In this document: positions 11,253 through 22,409 of the stretch, piece by piece
Numbering within the stretch: position 1 is the stretch's first letter
Layout of the letters: each line of letters begins with the position of its first letter
Assembly: GCF_014642635.1 (NCBI RefSeq)
Contig: NZ_BMIQ01000001.1
Coordinates: forward strand, 868,001 to 932,000
Length of the DNA: 64,000 bases
DNA from: Aureimonas endophytica
GTDB lineage: Bacteria; Pseudomonadota; Alphaproteobacteria; Rhizobiales; Rhizobiaceae
Direction of reading: 5' to 3'
Made by a program: the position numbers and the translations under genes
Notes under the pieces: model-generated
Databases searched by the model: none
Told to the model about the DNA's origin: nothing
Seen by the model: the letters and a program-made list of their open reading frames with translations, nothing else

Positions 11253-11429
11253 CGCCCTGGAACGGCGAAACGAAATCGAAAGGTCGTTCGCAAGGCGTTG
11301 GAAAGCGCGGCGTTTCGGACACAACGGCACCGGCCTGTCCAAAAGTTAATGAAACCAACCGGGACGCCGCCAGTTCTCTGAGCGCTCCGAGGCGAGCTCA
11401 CAAAACAATTCGAACGCGGGACGCGACGC

Positions 11430-12551
11430 ATGACGTGCTGGATACAGTTCGGCGACCTCCACGCGTGCGAAGGAGACGGCTGGGAGAGCCTCGAACTCTT
11501 CGCCCGGCTCGTCGAGGAGGCGAACCGGCTGCGTCCTGGGGCCGTCGATTTCGCCGTCCTGCCCGGCGACAACGCCAATCACGCTACGGAAGAGCAGTTC
11601 CACCGTATCGCCGCGGTGGCCGGCCGCCTCGCGCTGCCGCTGCATGTCCTGCCGGGCGACCACGACTTCGAAGCCGGCTCGCTCGACACCTTCCGCGCCC
11701 TCCTGGCGCCGGCGCCGCTGCCGCGCCTCGAGCACATCGCCGGGGCGCGCTGCCTCTTTCTCGACATCGTCTCGGCCGGCTCGGGCGGACCCGACTTCCG
11801 TCTCGGCGCGCGGCAGATGGCCTGGCTGCGCCGGCAGCTGGCGGAGGATCCGGGCGACGCCCCGACCCTCGTTTTCATGCACGCCTTCCCCTGCGATCTT
11901 ACCGAAGGAGGCGATAGCGTGGCGCGGGCCTTCGCCGAGGCCGGGGTCGCCTATGTCGGCACCGGCCATACCCATTACAACGACCTTCTGAACGACGGCG
12001 CCGTGATCTACGGCGCGACGCGCTCCACCGGCGAGATCGAGGAGGCAGGCGGCGCCGGCTTCTCGCTTTCCGCGCTCGACGGCGACGTGTTGTCCTGGCG
12101 CTTCAAGGCCCTCGACGCGCCTTGGCCCTTCGTTCTCGTTACCTCGCCCGCCGACCACCGCCTCGCGACAGATATCCAGTCGCGGACCCAGATCCCGGAA
12201 GAAGGCTTCGAGGTGCGGGCCCGCGTCTTCGCGGCCGATCCGCCGCGCCATGTCGAGGCGCGGCTCGGCGACGCCCCGCCGCGACGGATGACGAGCGAGG
12301 ACGGGCTGCGCTGGACCGCGCGCTTCGACGGGGTCGCCGATGGTCTGCACCGCCTCGCGGTGACGGCGATCGGCACCGATGGCCAAGCGGATACCGACCG
12401 GATCGAGGTGCTCGTCCGGCGCGGACGGGAGCGGCCGAAGCGACGGCCGATCGTCGCGCCCGGCCACGACGTCCATTCGGTCCGCGCCTGGCCGGAACAT
12501 GGCATTCCCGGCGGCCAGCTCGGCCCGAACCGCAACGGAGGGAAATGGTGA
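11430..12551 (+). CDS. Calcineurin-like metallophosphoesterase
   Basis: 373 aa, probably cytoplasmic (no signal peptide). The metallophosphoesterase motifs are complete: D9-x-H11 (FGDLHA), GDN (46-48), GDHD (76-79), His151 (VFMHAFP) and GHTH (179-182). This set binds two metals and hydrolyses phosphomono- or diesters. Residues from about 235 on form a separate beta-rich domain (EGFEVRARVFAADPPRHVEA) of unknown role. The substrate cannot be predicted. It overlaps the next gene (MFS transporter), so the two are likely a functional pair, inserted against the direction of the surrounding cell-wall cluster. Confidence 0.85.
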   Translation: MTCWIQFGDLHACEGDGWESLELFARLVEEANRLRPGAVDFAVLPGDNANHATEEQFHRIAAVAGRLALPLHVLPGDHDFEAGSLDTFRALLAPAPLPRLEHIAGARCLFLDIVSAGSGGPDFRLGARQMAWLRRQLAEDPGDAPTLVFMHAFPCDLTEGGDSVARAFAEAGVAYVGTGHTHYNDLLNDGAVIYGATRSTGEIEEAGGAGFSLSALDGDVLSWRFKALDAPWPFVLVTSPADHRLATDIQSRTQIPEEGFEVRARVFAADPPRHVEARLGDAPPRRMTSEDGLRWTARFDGVADGLHRLAVTAIGTDGQADTDRIEVLVRRGRERPKRRPIVAPGHDVHSVRAWPEHGIPGGQLGPNRNGGKW

Positions 12552-13813
12552 TGGCTCGATCCTCCGTGGCAGGCGATCATCGCAAGCCGCTCGAATGGCT
12601 GAACTTCTTCATGGCCGACATGCAGGCCGGCATCGGCCCGTTCCTCGGCATCTTCCTTCTCGCCCATGGCTGGCAATCCGGCTGGATCGGCACGGTGATG
12701 ACGATCGGCGGCGTCGCCGGCATGCTGATGACCATTCCGGCCGGGGCGCTGATCGATGCCAGCGACCGCAAGCGCATCTTCGTCATCGTGCCGGGCATCT
12801 GCACGGTCGTCGCCTCCTGCCTGATCCTCGTCTCGCAGGAATTCTGGGTCGTCGCGGCCTCGCAGGTCGCGACCGCCATCGCCGGCGCCGCGATCATGCC
12901 GGCGGTCATCGCCATCACCCTCGGCATCGTGAAGCGCGAGGGATTCAGCGATCAGAACGGCCGCAACCAGGCCTTCAACCATGCCGGCAACATGGTGGGG
13001 GCCGGCCTGTCCGGGCTTCTCGGCTGGCAGTTCGGCTATGTCTGGATCTTCGTCCTCGCCGCCGCCTTCGGCCTCGCCTCCATCGCGACGGTCCTGCTGA
13101 TCCCGCGCGAGGCGATCGACAACCAGGCGGCGCGCGGCATGAAGGAGGGCGGCAAGGACGACAAGGCGAGCGGCATCAAGACGCTGCTCGAATGCAAGCC
13201 GCTCCTCATCCTCGCCGCCTGCCTCGCCTTCTTCCATCTCGGCAACGGCGCGATGCTGCCGCTCTACGGCCTCGCCGTGACGGCCGCCAAGGGCGACGGC
13301 GGCGGCTCGCTCTTCGTCGCGAGCACGGTGGTCGTCGCCCAGGCGATCATGATCGGCACCGCGCTCCTCGCCATGCGCATGGGCGGCCGCAAGACCGGCG
13401 GCTACTGGCTGGTGATGCTGGTCTCCTTCATCGCCCTGCCGGTGCGCGGGCTGATCGCCGCCCATCTGATCAAGACCTGGGGCGTCTTCCCGGTGCAGAT
13501 GCTGGACGGTATCGGCGCGGGCCTGCAGAGCGTCGCCGTGCCCGCCCTCGTCCAGCGCATTCTCGACGGCACGGGCCGCGTCAATGTCGGCCAGGGCGCG
13601 GTGATGACCGTCCAGGGCGTCGGCGCCTCCTTGAGCCCGGCGATCGGCGGCTGGCTGGCGCAGGATCTCGGCTATCCGACCGCCTTCACCATTCTCGGCG
13701 CCTTCGCCATCGGCTCGATCGTGCTCTGGACCGTCTTCGCCGGCACGATCCGGCAGGCGACGGGCGGCGCGGCGAAGCCGGCCGGGGCCGGCCCCGCGCC
13801 CGCCCCGGCCTGA
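12551..13813 (+). CDS. MFS transporter
   Basis: 420-residue inner-membrane protein with about 12 hydrophobic segments in two halves and the MFS loop 2-3 motif in GALIDASDRKRIF (residues about 70-82). Substrate unknown. GGAGGG at 12537-12542 lies 8 nt before the ATG at 12551, which shares its A with the phosphoesterase stop (TGATG), so translation is coupled. An ATG at 12545 is the alternative. The C-terminus is Ala/Pro/Gly-rich. It converges on murB with only 4 bp between stop codons. Confidence 0.88.
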   Translation: MARSSVAGDHRKPLEWLNFFMADMQAGIGPFLGIFLLAHGWQSGWIGTVMTIGGVAGMLMTIPAGALIDASDRKRIFVIVPGICTVVASCLILVSQEFWVVAASQVATAIAGAAIMPAVIAITLGIVKREGFSDQNGRNQAFNHAGNMVGAGLSGLLGWQFGYVWIFVLAAAFGLASIATVLLIPREAIDNQAARGMKEGGKDDKASGIKTLLECKPLLILAACLAFFHLGNGAMLPLYGLAVTAAKGDGGGSLFVASTVVVAQAIMIGTALLAMRMGGRKTGGYWLVMLVSFIALPVRGLIAAHLIKTWGVFPVQMLDGIGAGLQSVAVPALVQRILDGTGRVNVGQGAVMTVQGVGASLSPAIGGWLAQDLGYPTAFTILGAFAIGSIVLWTVFAGTIRQATGGAAKPAGAGPAPAPA

Positions 13814-13817
13814 AGGG

Positions 13818-14771
13818 TCAGGCGACGAAGGCCTGAACCTCGTGCCCCGGCGCGAAGCGACCGAGCCGCTTGATCTCCCAATGGAGAAGGATGCCGGAGG
13901 TCTCGTGGACGCGCCGGCGCACCGTCTCGCCGAGACGTTCGAGATCGTGGCCGGTCGCCGCGCCGGCATTGATCATGAAGTTGCAGTGCATCTCCGACAT
14001 CAGCGCGTCGCCGATCCTGAAACCCCGGCAGCCGGCACGATCGATCTCCTTCCAGGCGGAGGTCCCGTCCGGGTTCTTGAAGGTCGAGCCGCCGGTCTTC
14101 TCGCGCACCGGCTGCACCGTCTCGCGATGGTGCTGCACCTCGTTCATCCGCGCGCGGATCTCGGCCGACTCGGCGGGCTCCCCTTCCATCAACGCCGAGG
14201 TGAAGATGAGGTCGGGCGCCGCCGAGGAATGGCGATAGGCATAGCCCATCGCCTCGACGGACAGAATGTGAAGCTCGCCGCGCCGGTCGATCGCCCGCAC
14301 CTCGCGCACCCGCTGCCGCGTCTCGACGCCGTTGGCGCCGGCATTCATCCGCAGCGCGCCGCCGATCGAGCCCGGAATGCCGTGGAAGAAGTGAAAGCCG
14401 CCGAGCCCGGCGTCCAACGCCGCCGCCGCGACGCGCTTGTCGGGCGCCGAGGCGCCGGCGCGCAATTGCGTCGCACCGACGCGAACCACCTCGCCGAAGC
14501 CCTTGGCCGACAGGCGGATGACGACGCCTTCGAGGCCCCCGTCGCGCACGAGGAGGTTGGAGCCGATGCCGACACAGGTGACGGGAATCTCCTCCGGCAG
14601 CGCGCGAAGGAAGTTCGCCAGATCCTCCTCGTCGGCCGGCTGGAACAGGAGCTCGGCCGAGCCGCCGGCGCGGAACCAGGTGATCTTCGCCATGTCCGCA
14701 TCGGGCGTCAGCCGGCCGCGAATCGCGCCGAGCCGGTCGCCCAGCGCAGCCAGAAGCGCCGCGCCGCTCAT
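13818..14771 (-). CDS. murB: UDP-N-acetylmuramate dehydrogenase MurB
   Basis: FAD enzyme that reduces UDP-GlcNAc-enolpyruvate to UDP-MurNAc with NADPH. The FAD-binding segment [13 protein letters not shown] and [13 protein letters not shown], then [16 protein letters not shown] and the catalytic [10 protein letters not shown] region, are all present. 317 aa fits type II MurB. ATG at 14771 overlaps the murC stop by 4 bp (ATGA). Downstream the gene abuts the inserted plus-strand MFS gene rather than ddl. Confidence 0.95.
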   Translation of the reverse strand: MSGAALLAALGDRLGAIRGRLTPDADMAKITWFRAGGSAELLFQPADEEDLANFLRALPEEIPVTCVGIGSNLLVRDGGLEGVVIRLSAKGFGEVVRVGATQLRAGASAPDKRVAAAALDAGLGGFHFFHGIPGSIGGALRMNAGANGVETRQRVREVRAIDRRGELHILSVEAMGYAYRHSSAAPDLIFTSALMEGEPAESAEIRARMNEVQHHRETVQPVREKTGGSTFKNPDGTSAWKEIDRAGCRGFRIGDALMSEMHCNFMINAGAATGHDLERLGETVRRRVHETSGILLHWEIKRLGRFAPGHEVQAFVA

Positions 14772-16186
14772 CGCGGATACTGGGCGTTCAGCGCCTCCAG
14801 CTCCTTCGGCAGCGCGTAGGCCCATTGGGTGATCGAGCCGGCGCCGAGGAAGACGACCATGTCGTTCGGCTCGGCGATGCGATGCACCAGCGGCGCGATC
14901 TCCGCCGGGCCGTCGACGAGGCGCGCGTCGCGATGGCCGCCGAGCTTCAGCCGCTCGACCAGCATTTCGGAATTGACGAACTCGATCGGCTCCTCGCCCG
15001 CCGCATAGACCGGGGCGAGCACCACCGTGTCCGCGTCGTTGAAGCAGGCGGCAAATTCCGGGAAGAGGCTCTGGAGGCGCGTGAAGCGGTGCGGCTGGAC
15101 GACCGCGACGACCCGCCCCTTGGCCGAGGCCCGGGCCGCGGCCAGAACCGCGCGGATCTCCACCGGATGGTGGCCGTAATCGTCGTAGATGTCGATGCCG
15201 TTGACGGTGCCGGTATGGGTGAAGCGCCGCTTCACCCCGCCGAAGGACGCAAGGCCGCTGCGGATCGCCTCCACCGTCACGCCGATGCGATGGGCGACGG
15301 CGATCGCCGCCGTGGCGTTCGAGACGTTGTGCCGGCCCGGCATCGGCAGGACGAGGTCGCGCATCTCGGTCGTCGCCCCGGAGACGCGGTCGCGGATCAC
15401 CACGTCGAAGGTCGAGCGCGGCCCGTCCATGCGCAGATTCTCGAAGCGCGCGTCGGACTGGATGTTCTCGCCATAGGTGATGATGCGGCGGTCCTCGATC
15501 TCGGCGACCAGCGTCTGCACTTCCGGGTGGTCGAGGCACATCACGGCGAAGCCGTAGAAGGGCACGTTCTCGACGAAGGCCTTGAAGGCGGCCCGCACCT
15601 TGTCGAAGGTGCCGTAATGGTCGAGATGCTCGGGATCGATATTGGTGACGATCGCCACGTCGGCCGGCAGGCGCAGGAAGGTGCCGTCGGACTCGTCCGC
15701 CTCGACCACCATCCAGTTGCCGCCGCCCATGCGGGCATTGGTGCCGTAGGCGTTGATGATGCCGCCGTTCACGACGGTCGGGTCGAGCCCGCCGGCATCG
15801 AGCAGCGTCGCCACCATTGAGGTGGTCGTCGTCTTGCCATGCGTGCCGCCGATGGCGACGGCTTGGCGGAAGCGCATCAGCTCGGCCAGCATCTCGGCGC
15901 GGCGCACGATCGGCAGGAGGCGCTCGCGCGCGGCGGCGAGTTCCGGGTTGGAGCGCTTGATCGCGGTCGAGACGACCACGACCTCGGCCTTGCCGAGATT
16001 TTCCGCCTTGTGGCCGATGAAGACCTCGACGCCCTTCTCGCGCAGCCGCTGCACATTGGCATTCTCGGCCGCGTCCGAGCCCTGCACCGTATAGCCGAGC
16101 GTCACCAGCACCTCGGCGATGCCGCTCATGCCGATGCCGCCGATGCCGATGAAATGCACCGGGCCGATATTGGGCGGCATTTTCAT
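14768..16186 (-). CDS. murC: UDP-N-acetylmuramate--L-alanine ligase MurC
   Basis: Adds L-Ala to UDP-MurNAc, the first step of the stem peptide. N-terminal Rossmann motif [20 protein letters not shown] loop GTHGKTTT at residues 114-121; then EADESDGTF and the [10 protein letters not shown] region of the C-terminal domain. 472 aa, normal. It lies 34 bp downstream of murG and overlaps murB by 4 bp. Confidence 0.96.
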   Translation of the reverse strand: MKMPPNIGPVHFIGIGGIGMSGIAEVLVTLGYTVQGSDAAENANVQRLREKGVEVFIGHKAENLGKAEVVVVSTAIKRSNPELAAARERLLPIVRRAEMLAELMRFRQAVAIGGTHGKTTTTSMVATLLDAGGLDPTVVNGGIINAYGTNARMGGGNWMVVEADESDGTFLRLPADVAIVTNIDPEHLDHYGTFDKVRAAFKAFVENVPFYGFAVMCLDHPEVQTLVAEIEDRRIITYGENIQSDARFENLRMDGPRSTFDVVIRDRVSGATTEMRDLVLPMPGRHNVSNATAAIAVAHRIGVTVEAIRSGLASFGGVKRRFTHTGTVNGIDIYDDYGHHPVEIRAVLAAARASAKGRVVAVVQPHRFTRLQSLFPEFAACFNDADTVVLAPVYAAGEEPIEFVNSEMLVERLKLGGHRDARLVDGPAEIAPLVHRIAEPNDMVVFLGAGSITQWAYALPKELEALNAQYPR

Positions 16187-16220
16187 GAGGTTTCTCCGGC
16201 GTCTACTGTCTTTGCTCGCG

Positions 16221-17309
16221 TCACGCGGCCATAGACTCTACGAGATCGGCAAGCAACCGCGCGGCATCGGGAATGCCGGTGGAGCGGGCGGCGGCGGCCA
16301 TCGCGCCGGCCTTCGCCGGATCGCCCGCCAGCTCCGCGATGAGGCTCGCCAGCCGCTGCGGCGTGAGGTCGGACTGGCGCGCGACGATCGCGCCGCCGGC
16401 CGCCTCGATCCGCGCGGCATTGGCCGCCTGATCGTGGTCGAGGGCGTAAGGGTAAGGCACGAGGATCGCAGGACGGCCGATCACGGCGATCTCCGACACG
16501 GTCGAGGCACCCGAGCGGCTGACGACGAGATGGGCCGCGCCGATCCGCGCCGCCATGTCGCCGAAGAAGGGCGAGACCTCCGCCGCGATCCCAGCGCCGC
16601 GATAGAAGTCGCGCACGGCCGCCTCGCCGTCGGCGCGGGCCTGCTGCGTCACGACGAGGCGGCGGCGCAGCTCTTCGGGCAGAAGGCGCACCGTCTCGGG
16701 CATCACGTCGGAAAAGAACTGCGCGCCCTGGCTGCCGCCGAAGACGACGAGGCGGAAGGGCTCGCCCGGTCCGCTCGGACGATAGGGCTGCGCCGCCGCC
16801 TCGATCACGGCAGGACGCACCGGATTGCCGGTCACGACCATCTTCACCGCGACGGCCGGCGCCGCGCCGTTCTGCGGAATGCCGGCGGCGATGGCGCGGA
16901 CGCGCGGCGCGAGAAAGCGGTTGGCGCGGCCCATCACCGCGTTCTGCTCGTGGATCAGCGTCGGCCGCCCGGCCTGCACCGCCGCCATCATCGGCGGCAC
17001 GGTCGGATAGCCGCCGAAGCCGACGACCACCGCCGGCCGCAGCTTGCGGATCGTCGCGCCCGCCTTGCGGAAGCCGGACCAGAGTGTCCAGAGCGAGGCG
17101 GCGATCCGGGCCGGATTCTTCGAGCCGAAGGTCGCCGAGGGGATGACATGCAGCGCCGCGACCGGAAAGCGGTCGGCAAAGCGACCCGCCCGCTCGTCGG
17201 TGGCGAGATGCACCTCGTGGCCGCGCGCCTTCAGCTCGTGCGCCAGCGCCTCGGCCGGGAAGAGATGGCCGCCGGTACCGCCGGCCGAAAGGAGGATCGG
17301 ACCCGCCAT
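16221..17309 (-). CDS. murG: Lipid II synthase MurG (GlcNAc transferase)
   Basis: Peripheral membrane GT28 enzyme that transfers GlcNAc from UDP-GlcNAc to lipid I. The N-terminal glycine loop [29 protein letters not shown], the [10 protein letters not shown] nucleotide-site loop and [24 protein letters not shown] are diagnostic. 362 aa is full length. It lies 10 bp downstream of ftsW in the same unit. Confidence 0.96.
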   Translation of the reverse strand: MAGPILLSAGGTGGHLFPAEALAHELKARGHEVHLATDERAGRFADRFPVAALHVIPSATFGSKNPARIAASLWTLWSGFRKAGATIRKLRPAVVVGFGGYPTVPPMMAAVQAGRPTLIHEQNAVMGRANRFLAPRVRAIAAGIPQNGAAPAVAVKMVVTGNPVRPAVIEAAAQPYRPSGPGEPFRLVVFGGSQGAQFFSDVMPETVRLLPEELRRRLVVTQQARADGEAAVRDFYRGAGIAAEVSPFFGDMAARIGAAHLVVSRSGASTVSEIAVIGRPAILVPYPYALDHDQAANAARIEAAGGAIVARQSDLTPQRLASLIAELAGDPAKAGAMAAAARSTGIPDAARLLADLVESMAA

Positions 17310-17319
17310 GCGCTTCGCC

Positions 17320-18474
17320 TCAGGCTCCGCGCAGCACGAGCGTACGCGCCATCAATTCGGCCGTGCGCGAGGAATTCTCGGGCTTCCTGCGGGTGAGCGC
17401 CAGGATGAAGCCGGCGGAGATGGCGATGGCCGTCATGGAGGAGCCGCCATAGGAGATGAAGGGCAGCGTCATGCCCTTGGCCGGCATCAGCTGGAGGTTC
17501 ACCGCCATGTTGATGATCGACTGGAGGCCGAAGAGGAGGACGAGGCCCGAGATCGCGAGGCGCGAGAAATAGTCGCGCTGCGCCAGCGCCACGGAGAGGC
17601 CGCGCACTACGATGAAGCAGAAGATCGAGGCGAGCGCCATGCAGGTGATGATGCCGAACTCCTCGGCGATCACCGAGAAGGCGAAGTCGGTATGGCTGTC
17701 GGGCAGGATGCGCTTCACCGTGCCCTCGCCCGGCCCCTGGCCGAACCAGCCGCCGCGCAGGATCGCCTGATAGGCGGTCTCCACCTGGAACGTGTCGCCC
17801 TCGCCCGTGGTGAAGCGGTCGATACGCGAGGCGACATGCGGGAAGACGAGATAGGCGGCGCAGAAGCCGCCGACGCCGAGACCGCCGAGCACGACGATCC
17901 AGAGCCAGGGCAGGCCGGCCATGAAGAAGAGACCGCCCCAGGTGCCGGCCGTCAGCATGGTCTGGCCGAGATCGGGCTGGGCGACGAGCAGCGAGCAGAC
18001 GACGAGCAGCAGGATCATCGCGAAGAGATTGCCCGGAATCTCCTTCTTGCGCGCCCGCTCGGCGAAGAGCCAGGCGCAGATGACGACGAAGGCCGGCTTC
18101 ATGAACTCGGAGGGCTGGATGGTCAGCGGGCCGAACTCGACCCAGCGCCGCGCGCCCTTCACTTCCATGCCGAAGAACAGCGCCAGCACCATGAGGACGA
18201 GCGAGGAGCCGAAGAGGAAGAGCGACAGGCGGCGGATGCCCCGCGCGCTCAGCATCGAGGTGCCGATCATCACCGTCATCGCCGGGATGAGGAACAGGGC
18301 GTGGCGCTTGACGAAGTGGAAGGGCTCGAGGCCGATCTTCTCCGCCACCGGCGGGCTCGCCGCGAAGGACAGGACGAAGCCGCCCACCATCAGACAGATG
18401 AAGGCGGCCAGGAACCAGCGGTCGATCGACCGCCACCAGTCCGCGACGATGCCCCGTTCCGCGCGCCCGGCCAT
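17320..18474 (-). CDS. ftsW: Septal peptidoglycan glycosyltransferase FtsW
   Basis: SEDS-family polytopic inner-membrane polymerase that works with FtsI at the septum. About ten hydrophobic segments; conserved blocks [31 protein letters not shown] and SYGGSSM are present. 384 aa is normal. It lies 3 bp after murD and 10 bp before murG, so it is part of the tightly packed operon. Confidence 0.95.
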   Translation of the reverse strand: MAGRAERGIVADWWRSIDRWFLAAFICLMVGGFVLSFAASPPVAEKIGLEPFHFVKRHALFLIPAMTVMIGTSMLSARGIRRLSLFLFGSSLVLMVLALFFGMEVKGARRWVEFGPLTIQPSEFMKPAFVVICAWLFAERARKKEIPGNLFAMILLLVVCSLLVAQPDLGQTMLTAGTWGGLFFMAGLPWLWIVVLGGLGVGGFCAAYLVFPHVASRIDRFTTGEGDTFQVETAYQAILRGGWFGQGPGEGTVKRILPDSHTDFAFSVIAEEFGIITCMALASIFCFIVVRGLSVALAQRDYFSRLAISGLVLLFGLQSIINMAVNLQLMPAKGMTLPFISYGGSSMTAIAISAGFILALTRRKPENSSRTAELMARTLVLRGA

Positions 18475-18477
18475 GCC

Positions 18478-19869
18478 CTATCCCTTCGCGAAGATCTCGA
18501 TACCGGCGAGCCGGCCGACCTCGGTCCGGAAGGCGTCGCCCCGGACCTCGAAATTGCGGAACTGATCGAAGCTGGCGCAGGCGGGCGACAGGAGGACGAC
18601 CTCCTCCTCGCCCGTCGCTCCGGCCTCCTCTGCGGCGCGCGCCACGGCATTCGCCAGCGTGCCGGCGATCTCGAACGGCACCTTGTCGCCGAGCGTCGCG
18701 GCGAAGCCCGGCGCCGCCTCGCCGATCAGATAGGCCTTGGCGACGCGGCCGAAGAGCGGCTCCAGCGCCGCGATGCCGCCCGCCTTCGGCAGGCCGCCGG
18801 CAATCCAGTGGATGCGCTCGAAGGCCGAGAGCGCGGGCGCGGCCGCCTCGGCATTCGTCGCCTTGGAATCGTTGACGAAGAGCACCCGGCCCTGCCGGCC
18901 GATCTCTTCCATGCGGTGGGCGAGACCCGGAAAGGTCTTGAGGCCATGCTCGATCTCGGCTGCGGAGAGCCCGCTGGACGCCAGCGCCGCGACGGCGGCG
19001 GCGGCGTTCTGGCCATTGTGTCGGCCGCGCAGCGAGCCGATGCCGGCGAGCGGATAGACCGCCTCGCGCCCGTCGATCCGGGCGGTGACGCGGCCGTCCG
19101 CGAAGAACGCGCCGGCATCGAGCGCCGTCCGGTTCGAGATGCGCAGCACCCGCCGGCCCTCGGCTTCCAGCGCCTCGGCGATCGCCCGGCAATGGTCGTC
19201 GTCGATGCCGACGACGGCCGTGCCGGCCTTGGCGAGGAGCCGCGCCTTCACCGCCGCGTAATTCTCCATCGTGCCGTGCCGGTCGAGATGGTCGGGCGTG
19301 AGGTTCAGGAGGATCGCGACGGAGGGCTCGATCGTCGGTGCGAGATCGATCTGATAGGAGGAGCACTCCACGACATAGAAGCGCTCCGGCGCCGGCGGCG
19401 CCAGCGTCAGGACGGCCGTGCCGATATTGCCGCCGAGCTGCGTGTCGCGCCCGGCCGCCCGCAGGCAATGGGCGATCAGCGCCGTCGTGGTCGACTTGCC
19501 GTTGGTGCCGGTGATCGCGACGAAGGCGGAGGTCGGAGCTGTCGCCCGGCGCTCGCGCCCGAAGAGCTCGACATCGCCGATCACCTCCGCGCCGGCGGCG
19601 CGGGCGAGATCGACGGTCCAATGGGGCTTCGGATGGGTCAGCGGCACGCCGGGCGACAGGACGAGCGCGCGCGTGCCCCGCCAGTCGAAGCCGCGCAGAT
19701 CCGCCGTCGGAATGCCGGCCTCGCGGGCCGCCGCGACGCTCGCCGGATTGTCGTCGAAGGCGGTGACGTCCGCGCCGCCCGCGACGAGCGCTTCCGCCGT
19801 CGCCCGGCCGGAGCCGCCGAGGCCGAAGAGCGCGACCTTCTCGCCCTTGAGAGTGGTGACCGGGATCAT
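18478..19869 (-). CDS. murD: UDP-N-acetylmuramoyl-L-alanine--D-glutamate ligase MurD
   Basis: Adds D-Glu to the stem peptide in the cytoplasm. The ATP loop GTNGKST sits at residues 121-127; the [19 protein letters not shown] segment and VNDSKATN substrate loop follow. 463 aa, full length. Its ATG overlaps the end of mraY by 4 bp. Confidence 0.96.
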   Translation of the reverse strand: MIPVTTLKGEKVALFGLGGSGRATAEALVAGGADVTAFDDNPASVAAAREAGIPTADLRGFDWRGTRALVLSPGVPLTHPKPHWTVDLARAAGAEVIGDVELFGRERRATAPTSAFVAITGTNGKSTTTALIAHCLRAAGRDTQLGGNIGTAVLTLAPPAPERFYVVECSSYQIDLAPTIEPSVAILLNLTPDHLDRHGTMENYAAVKARLLAKAGTAVVGIDDDHCRAIAEALEAEGRRVLRISNRTALDAGAFFADGRVTARIDGREAVYPLAGIGSLRGRHNGQNAAAAVAALASSGLSAAEIEHGLKTFPGLAHRMEEIGRQGRVLFVNDSKATNAEAAAPALSAFERIHWIAGGLPKAGGIAALEPLFGRVAKAYLIGEAAPGFAATLGDKVPFEIAGTLANAVARAAEEAGATGEEEVVLLSPACASFDQFRNFEVRGDAFRTEVGRLAGIEIFAKG

Positions 19870-20948
19870 CGCAGCTTCAGCGTCGACAGGCCGATGAAGG
19901 CGAGGATGAAGGCGATGATCCAGAAGCGCACCACGACCTGGCTCTCGGTCCAGCCGAGCTTCTCGAAATGGTGGTGGATAGGCGCCATCAGGAAGACGCG
20001 CTTGCCGGTGAGCTTGAATGAGCCGACCTGGATGATCACCGACAGCGCCTCGATGACGAAGAGGCCGCCGATGATGGCGAGCACCAGCTCATGCTTGGTG
20101 GCGACGGCGATGGTGCCGACCATGCCGCCGAGGGCGAGCGAGCCGGTATCGCCCATGAAGATCGCGGCCGGCGGGGCGTTGAACCAGAGGAAGCCGAGCC
20201 CCGCGCCGATGACGGCGCCGCAGACGACGGCGAGTTCACCCGTGCCGGCGACGTAATGGATCTGGAGATAGTTGGCGAACTGGATGTTGCCGGCGAGATA
20301 GGAGATGAGGCCGAAGGCGGCCGCCGCGATCATGATCGGCACGATGGCGAGGCCGTCGAGACCGTCGGTGAGGTTCACCGCGTTGCCCGAGCCGACGACG
20401 ACGAAGCCGGCGACGACGATGTAGAACAGGCCGAGATCGAGAAGCAGCGACTTCACGAAGGGAAAGGCGAGCGAGGTGGCGAAGCTGCCCGTTCCGGCAT
20501 GGACGATCAGCCCGGTCGCGGCCAGGGCGATGACGAATTCGAGCGCGAGGCGTGCCTTGCCGGAGAAGCCGAGATGGCTCTGCTTCGTCACCTTCAGATA
20601 GTCGTCGTAGAAGCCGATCGCGCCGAAGCCGACGGTGACGAGCAGCACCGCCCAGACATAGATATTGGTCAGCTCCGCCCAGAGCAGGATCGAGACGAGA
20701 AGGCCGGTCAGGATCATCAGGCCGCCCATCGTGGGCGTGCCGGCCTTCTTGAAATGGGTCTGCGGGCCGTCGGCGCGGATCGGCTGGCCCTTGCCCTGGC
20801 GGATGCGCAGCGCGGCGATCGTCGCCGGCCCGAACAGGAACACCACGATGAACGAGGTGATCATCGCGCTGGCGGTGCGGAAGGTGATGTAGCGGAAGAC
20901 GTTGAACGCCGCGACGTCGCTGGCGAACTGGCCGAGAAAGGCGAGCAT
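19866..20948 (-). CDS. mraY: Phospho-N-acetylmuramoyl-pentapeptide transferase MraY
   Basis: Polytopic membrane enzyme that moves phospho-MurNAc-pentapeptide onto undecaprenyl phosphate, making lipid I. Conserved blocks: [21 protein letters not shown] (catalytic Asp pair), [13 protein letters not shown] and [11 protein letters not shown]. 360 aa, about ten membrane segments. It starts 3 bp after the murF stop and overlaps murD by 4 bp. Confidence 0.96.
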   Translation of the reverse strand: MLAFLGQFASDVAAFNVFRYITFRTASAMITSFIVVFLFGPATIAALRIRQGKGQPIRADGPQTHFKKAGTPTMGGLMILTGLLVSILLWAELTNIYVWAVLLVTVGFGAIGFYDDYLKVTKQSHLGFSGKARLALEFVIALAATGLIVHAGTGSFATSLAFPFVKSLLLDLGLFYIVVAGFVVVGSGNAVNLTDGLDGLAIVPIMIAAAAFGLISYLAGNIQFANYLQIHYVAGTGELAVVCGAVIGAGLGFLWFNAPPAAIFMGDTGSLALGGMVGTIAVATKHELVLAIIGGLFVIEALSVIIQVGSFKLTGKRVFLMAPIHHHFEKLGWTESQVVVRFWIIAFILAFIGLSTLKLR

Positions 20949-20951
20949 GGG

Positions 20952-22409
20952 TCAGCGGCCCCGCGCTGGCGCGGCGCCGGCAGGCCGGGCGGCCGGTCCC
21001 GAGGGGGCGGCGATGATGCGGTCCACGATTTTCGACAATCCCATGCTGTTCGACGCCTTCACCATCACGACGTCGCCGCTGCGAATCTGCCCGAGAAGGC
21101 TTGCTTCAAGCTCGCCGGCCGATTCGTGCCATTCGCAGGCGATGCGCCCGTCCAGCGCGTCGTCCAGCGCCTTCATCGCCTCGCCCAGCATGAAGACCTT
21201 ATCGGCCCGCGCCCCTTCCAGCGGCTCGGCGAGCCCGGCATGGAGTTCGCGCGTCTGGTCGCCGAGTTCCAGCATGTCGCCGAGAATGGCGATGCGCCGG
21301 CCGCCCTCGCCGGTCGGCGTCGCGCCGAGCACGGCGATCGCGGCGCGCATCGAGGTCGGATTGGCGTTGTAGCTCTCGTCGAGAAGTTCGACCTCGCCGC
21401 CGCCCGGCCAGGCGATCCGATGCTTCTCGCCGCGCCCCTTGCCGACGCGCCAGCCGGACAGAGCCGCCGCCGTCGCCGGCAGGCTGGCGCCGAAGAGCGC
21501 GGCGCAGCCGAGCACCGCCGTCAGATTCTGCGCGATATGGCGACCGGGCGAGGACAGCCCGACATCGAGCATCGTGCCCTCGACGGCGGCGCGCATGTGC
21601 GCGCCCTCGGCGAGCGGCTGGAACTCGACCAGCCGATAATCCGCTTCAGGATGCTCGCCGAAGGTCTTGATCCGGCTGACCCCGGCGGCCTTCGCCATTC
21701 CAGCCAGCGCCGGGGCGAAGGGATCGTCGGCATTGACGAGGGCCGTGCCGCCCTCGACCACGCCCTCGAAGATCTCGCCCTTGGCGGCGGCGATCTCGTC
21801 GAGGCTGGCGAAATGGCCGAGATGGGCGGGTGCGATCAGCGTCACCATCGCCACATGCGGGCGCACCAGCTTCACCAGCGGCCGGATCTCGTCCGGGTGG
21901 TTCATGCCGATCTCGAAGACGCCGAAGCGAGCCTCGGCCGGCAGGCGCGCGAGGCTGAGCGGCACGCCCCAATGATTGTTGAAGGAGGCGGCCGAGGCAT
22001 GGACCGGGCCGGATGCCTCCAGCGCGTGGCGCAGCGCCTCCTTGGTGGTGGTCTTGCCGACGCTGCCGGTCACCGCGACGATCTGCGCCTTCGAGCGGGC
22101 CCGGGCGGCCATGGCGAGGCGCCCCAGCGCCGCCAGCACGTCGTCCACCACGATGAACGGGCTCTGCATCTTGCCGAGCGCCGGCAGCTTGCGCTCGCTC
22201 ACCACCAGCACCGAGGCCCCGGCGGCCCCGGCGGCGGTGAGATAGCTATGGCCGTCCACCCGGTCGCCCTTGATGGCGAAGAAGGCCTCGCCCGGCCGGA
22301 GTGAGCGCGTGTCGATCGAGAGGCCCGTGATGCCGGCCGGCATGGCGCCATGCGCCCGCCCGCCCAGCGCCTCGATCAGCGCGTCGATCTCCCACAGCCA
22401 TTCGGTCAT
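20952..22409 (-). CDS. murF: UDP-MurNAc-tripeptide--D-Ala-D-Ala ligase MurF
   Basis: Adds the D-Ala-D-Ala dipeptide made by Ddl, finishing the pentapeptide precursor. ATP loop TGSVGKTTT at residues 114-122; [11 protein letters not shown] and [13 protein letters not shown] are typical MurF blocks. 485 aa. The start overlaps the murE stop by 4 bp. The C-terminus is unusually Ala/Pro/Gly-rich ([17 protein letters not shown]). Confidence 0.95.
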   Translation of the reverse strand: MTEWLWEIDALIEALGGRAHGAMPAGITGLSIDTRSLRPGEAFFAIKGDRVDGHSYLTAAGAAGASVLVVSERKLPALGKMQSPFIVVDDVLAALGRLAMAARARSKAQIVAVTGSVGKTTTKEALRHALEASGPVHASAASFNNHWGVPLSLARLPAEARFGVFEIGMNHPDEIRPLVKLVRPHVAMVTLIAPAHLGHFASLDEIAAAKGEIFEGVVEGGTALVNADDPFAPALAGMAKAAGVSRIKTFGEHPEADYRLVEFQPLAEGAHMRAAVEGTMLDVGLSSPGRHIAQNLTAVLGCAALFGASLPATAAALSGWRVGKGRGEKHRIAWPGGGEVELLDESYNANPTSMRAAIAVLGATPTGEGGRRIAILGDMLELGDQTRELHAGLAEPLEGARADKVFMLGEAMKALDDALDGRIACEWHESAGELEASLLGQIRSGDVVMVKASNSMGLSKIVDRIIAAPSGPAARPAGAAPARGR

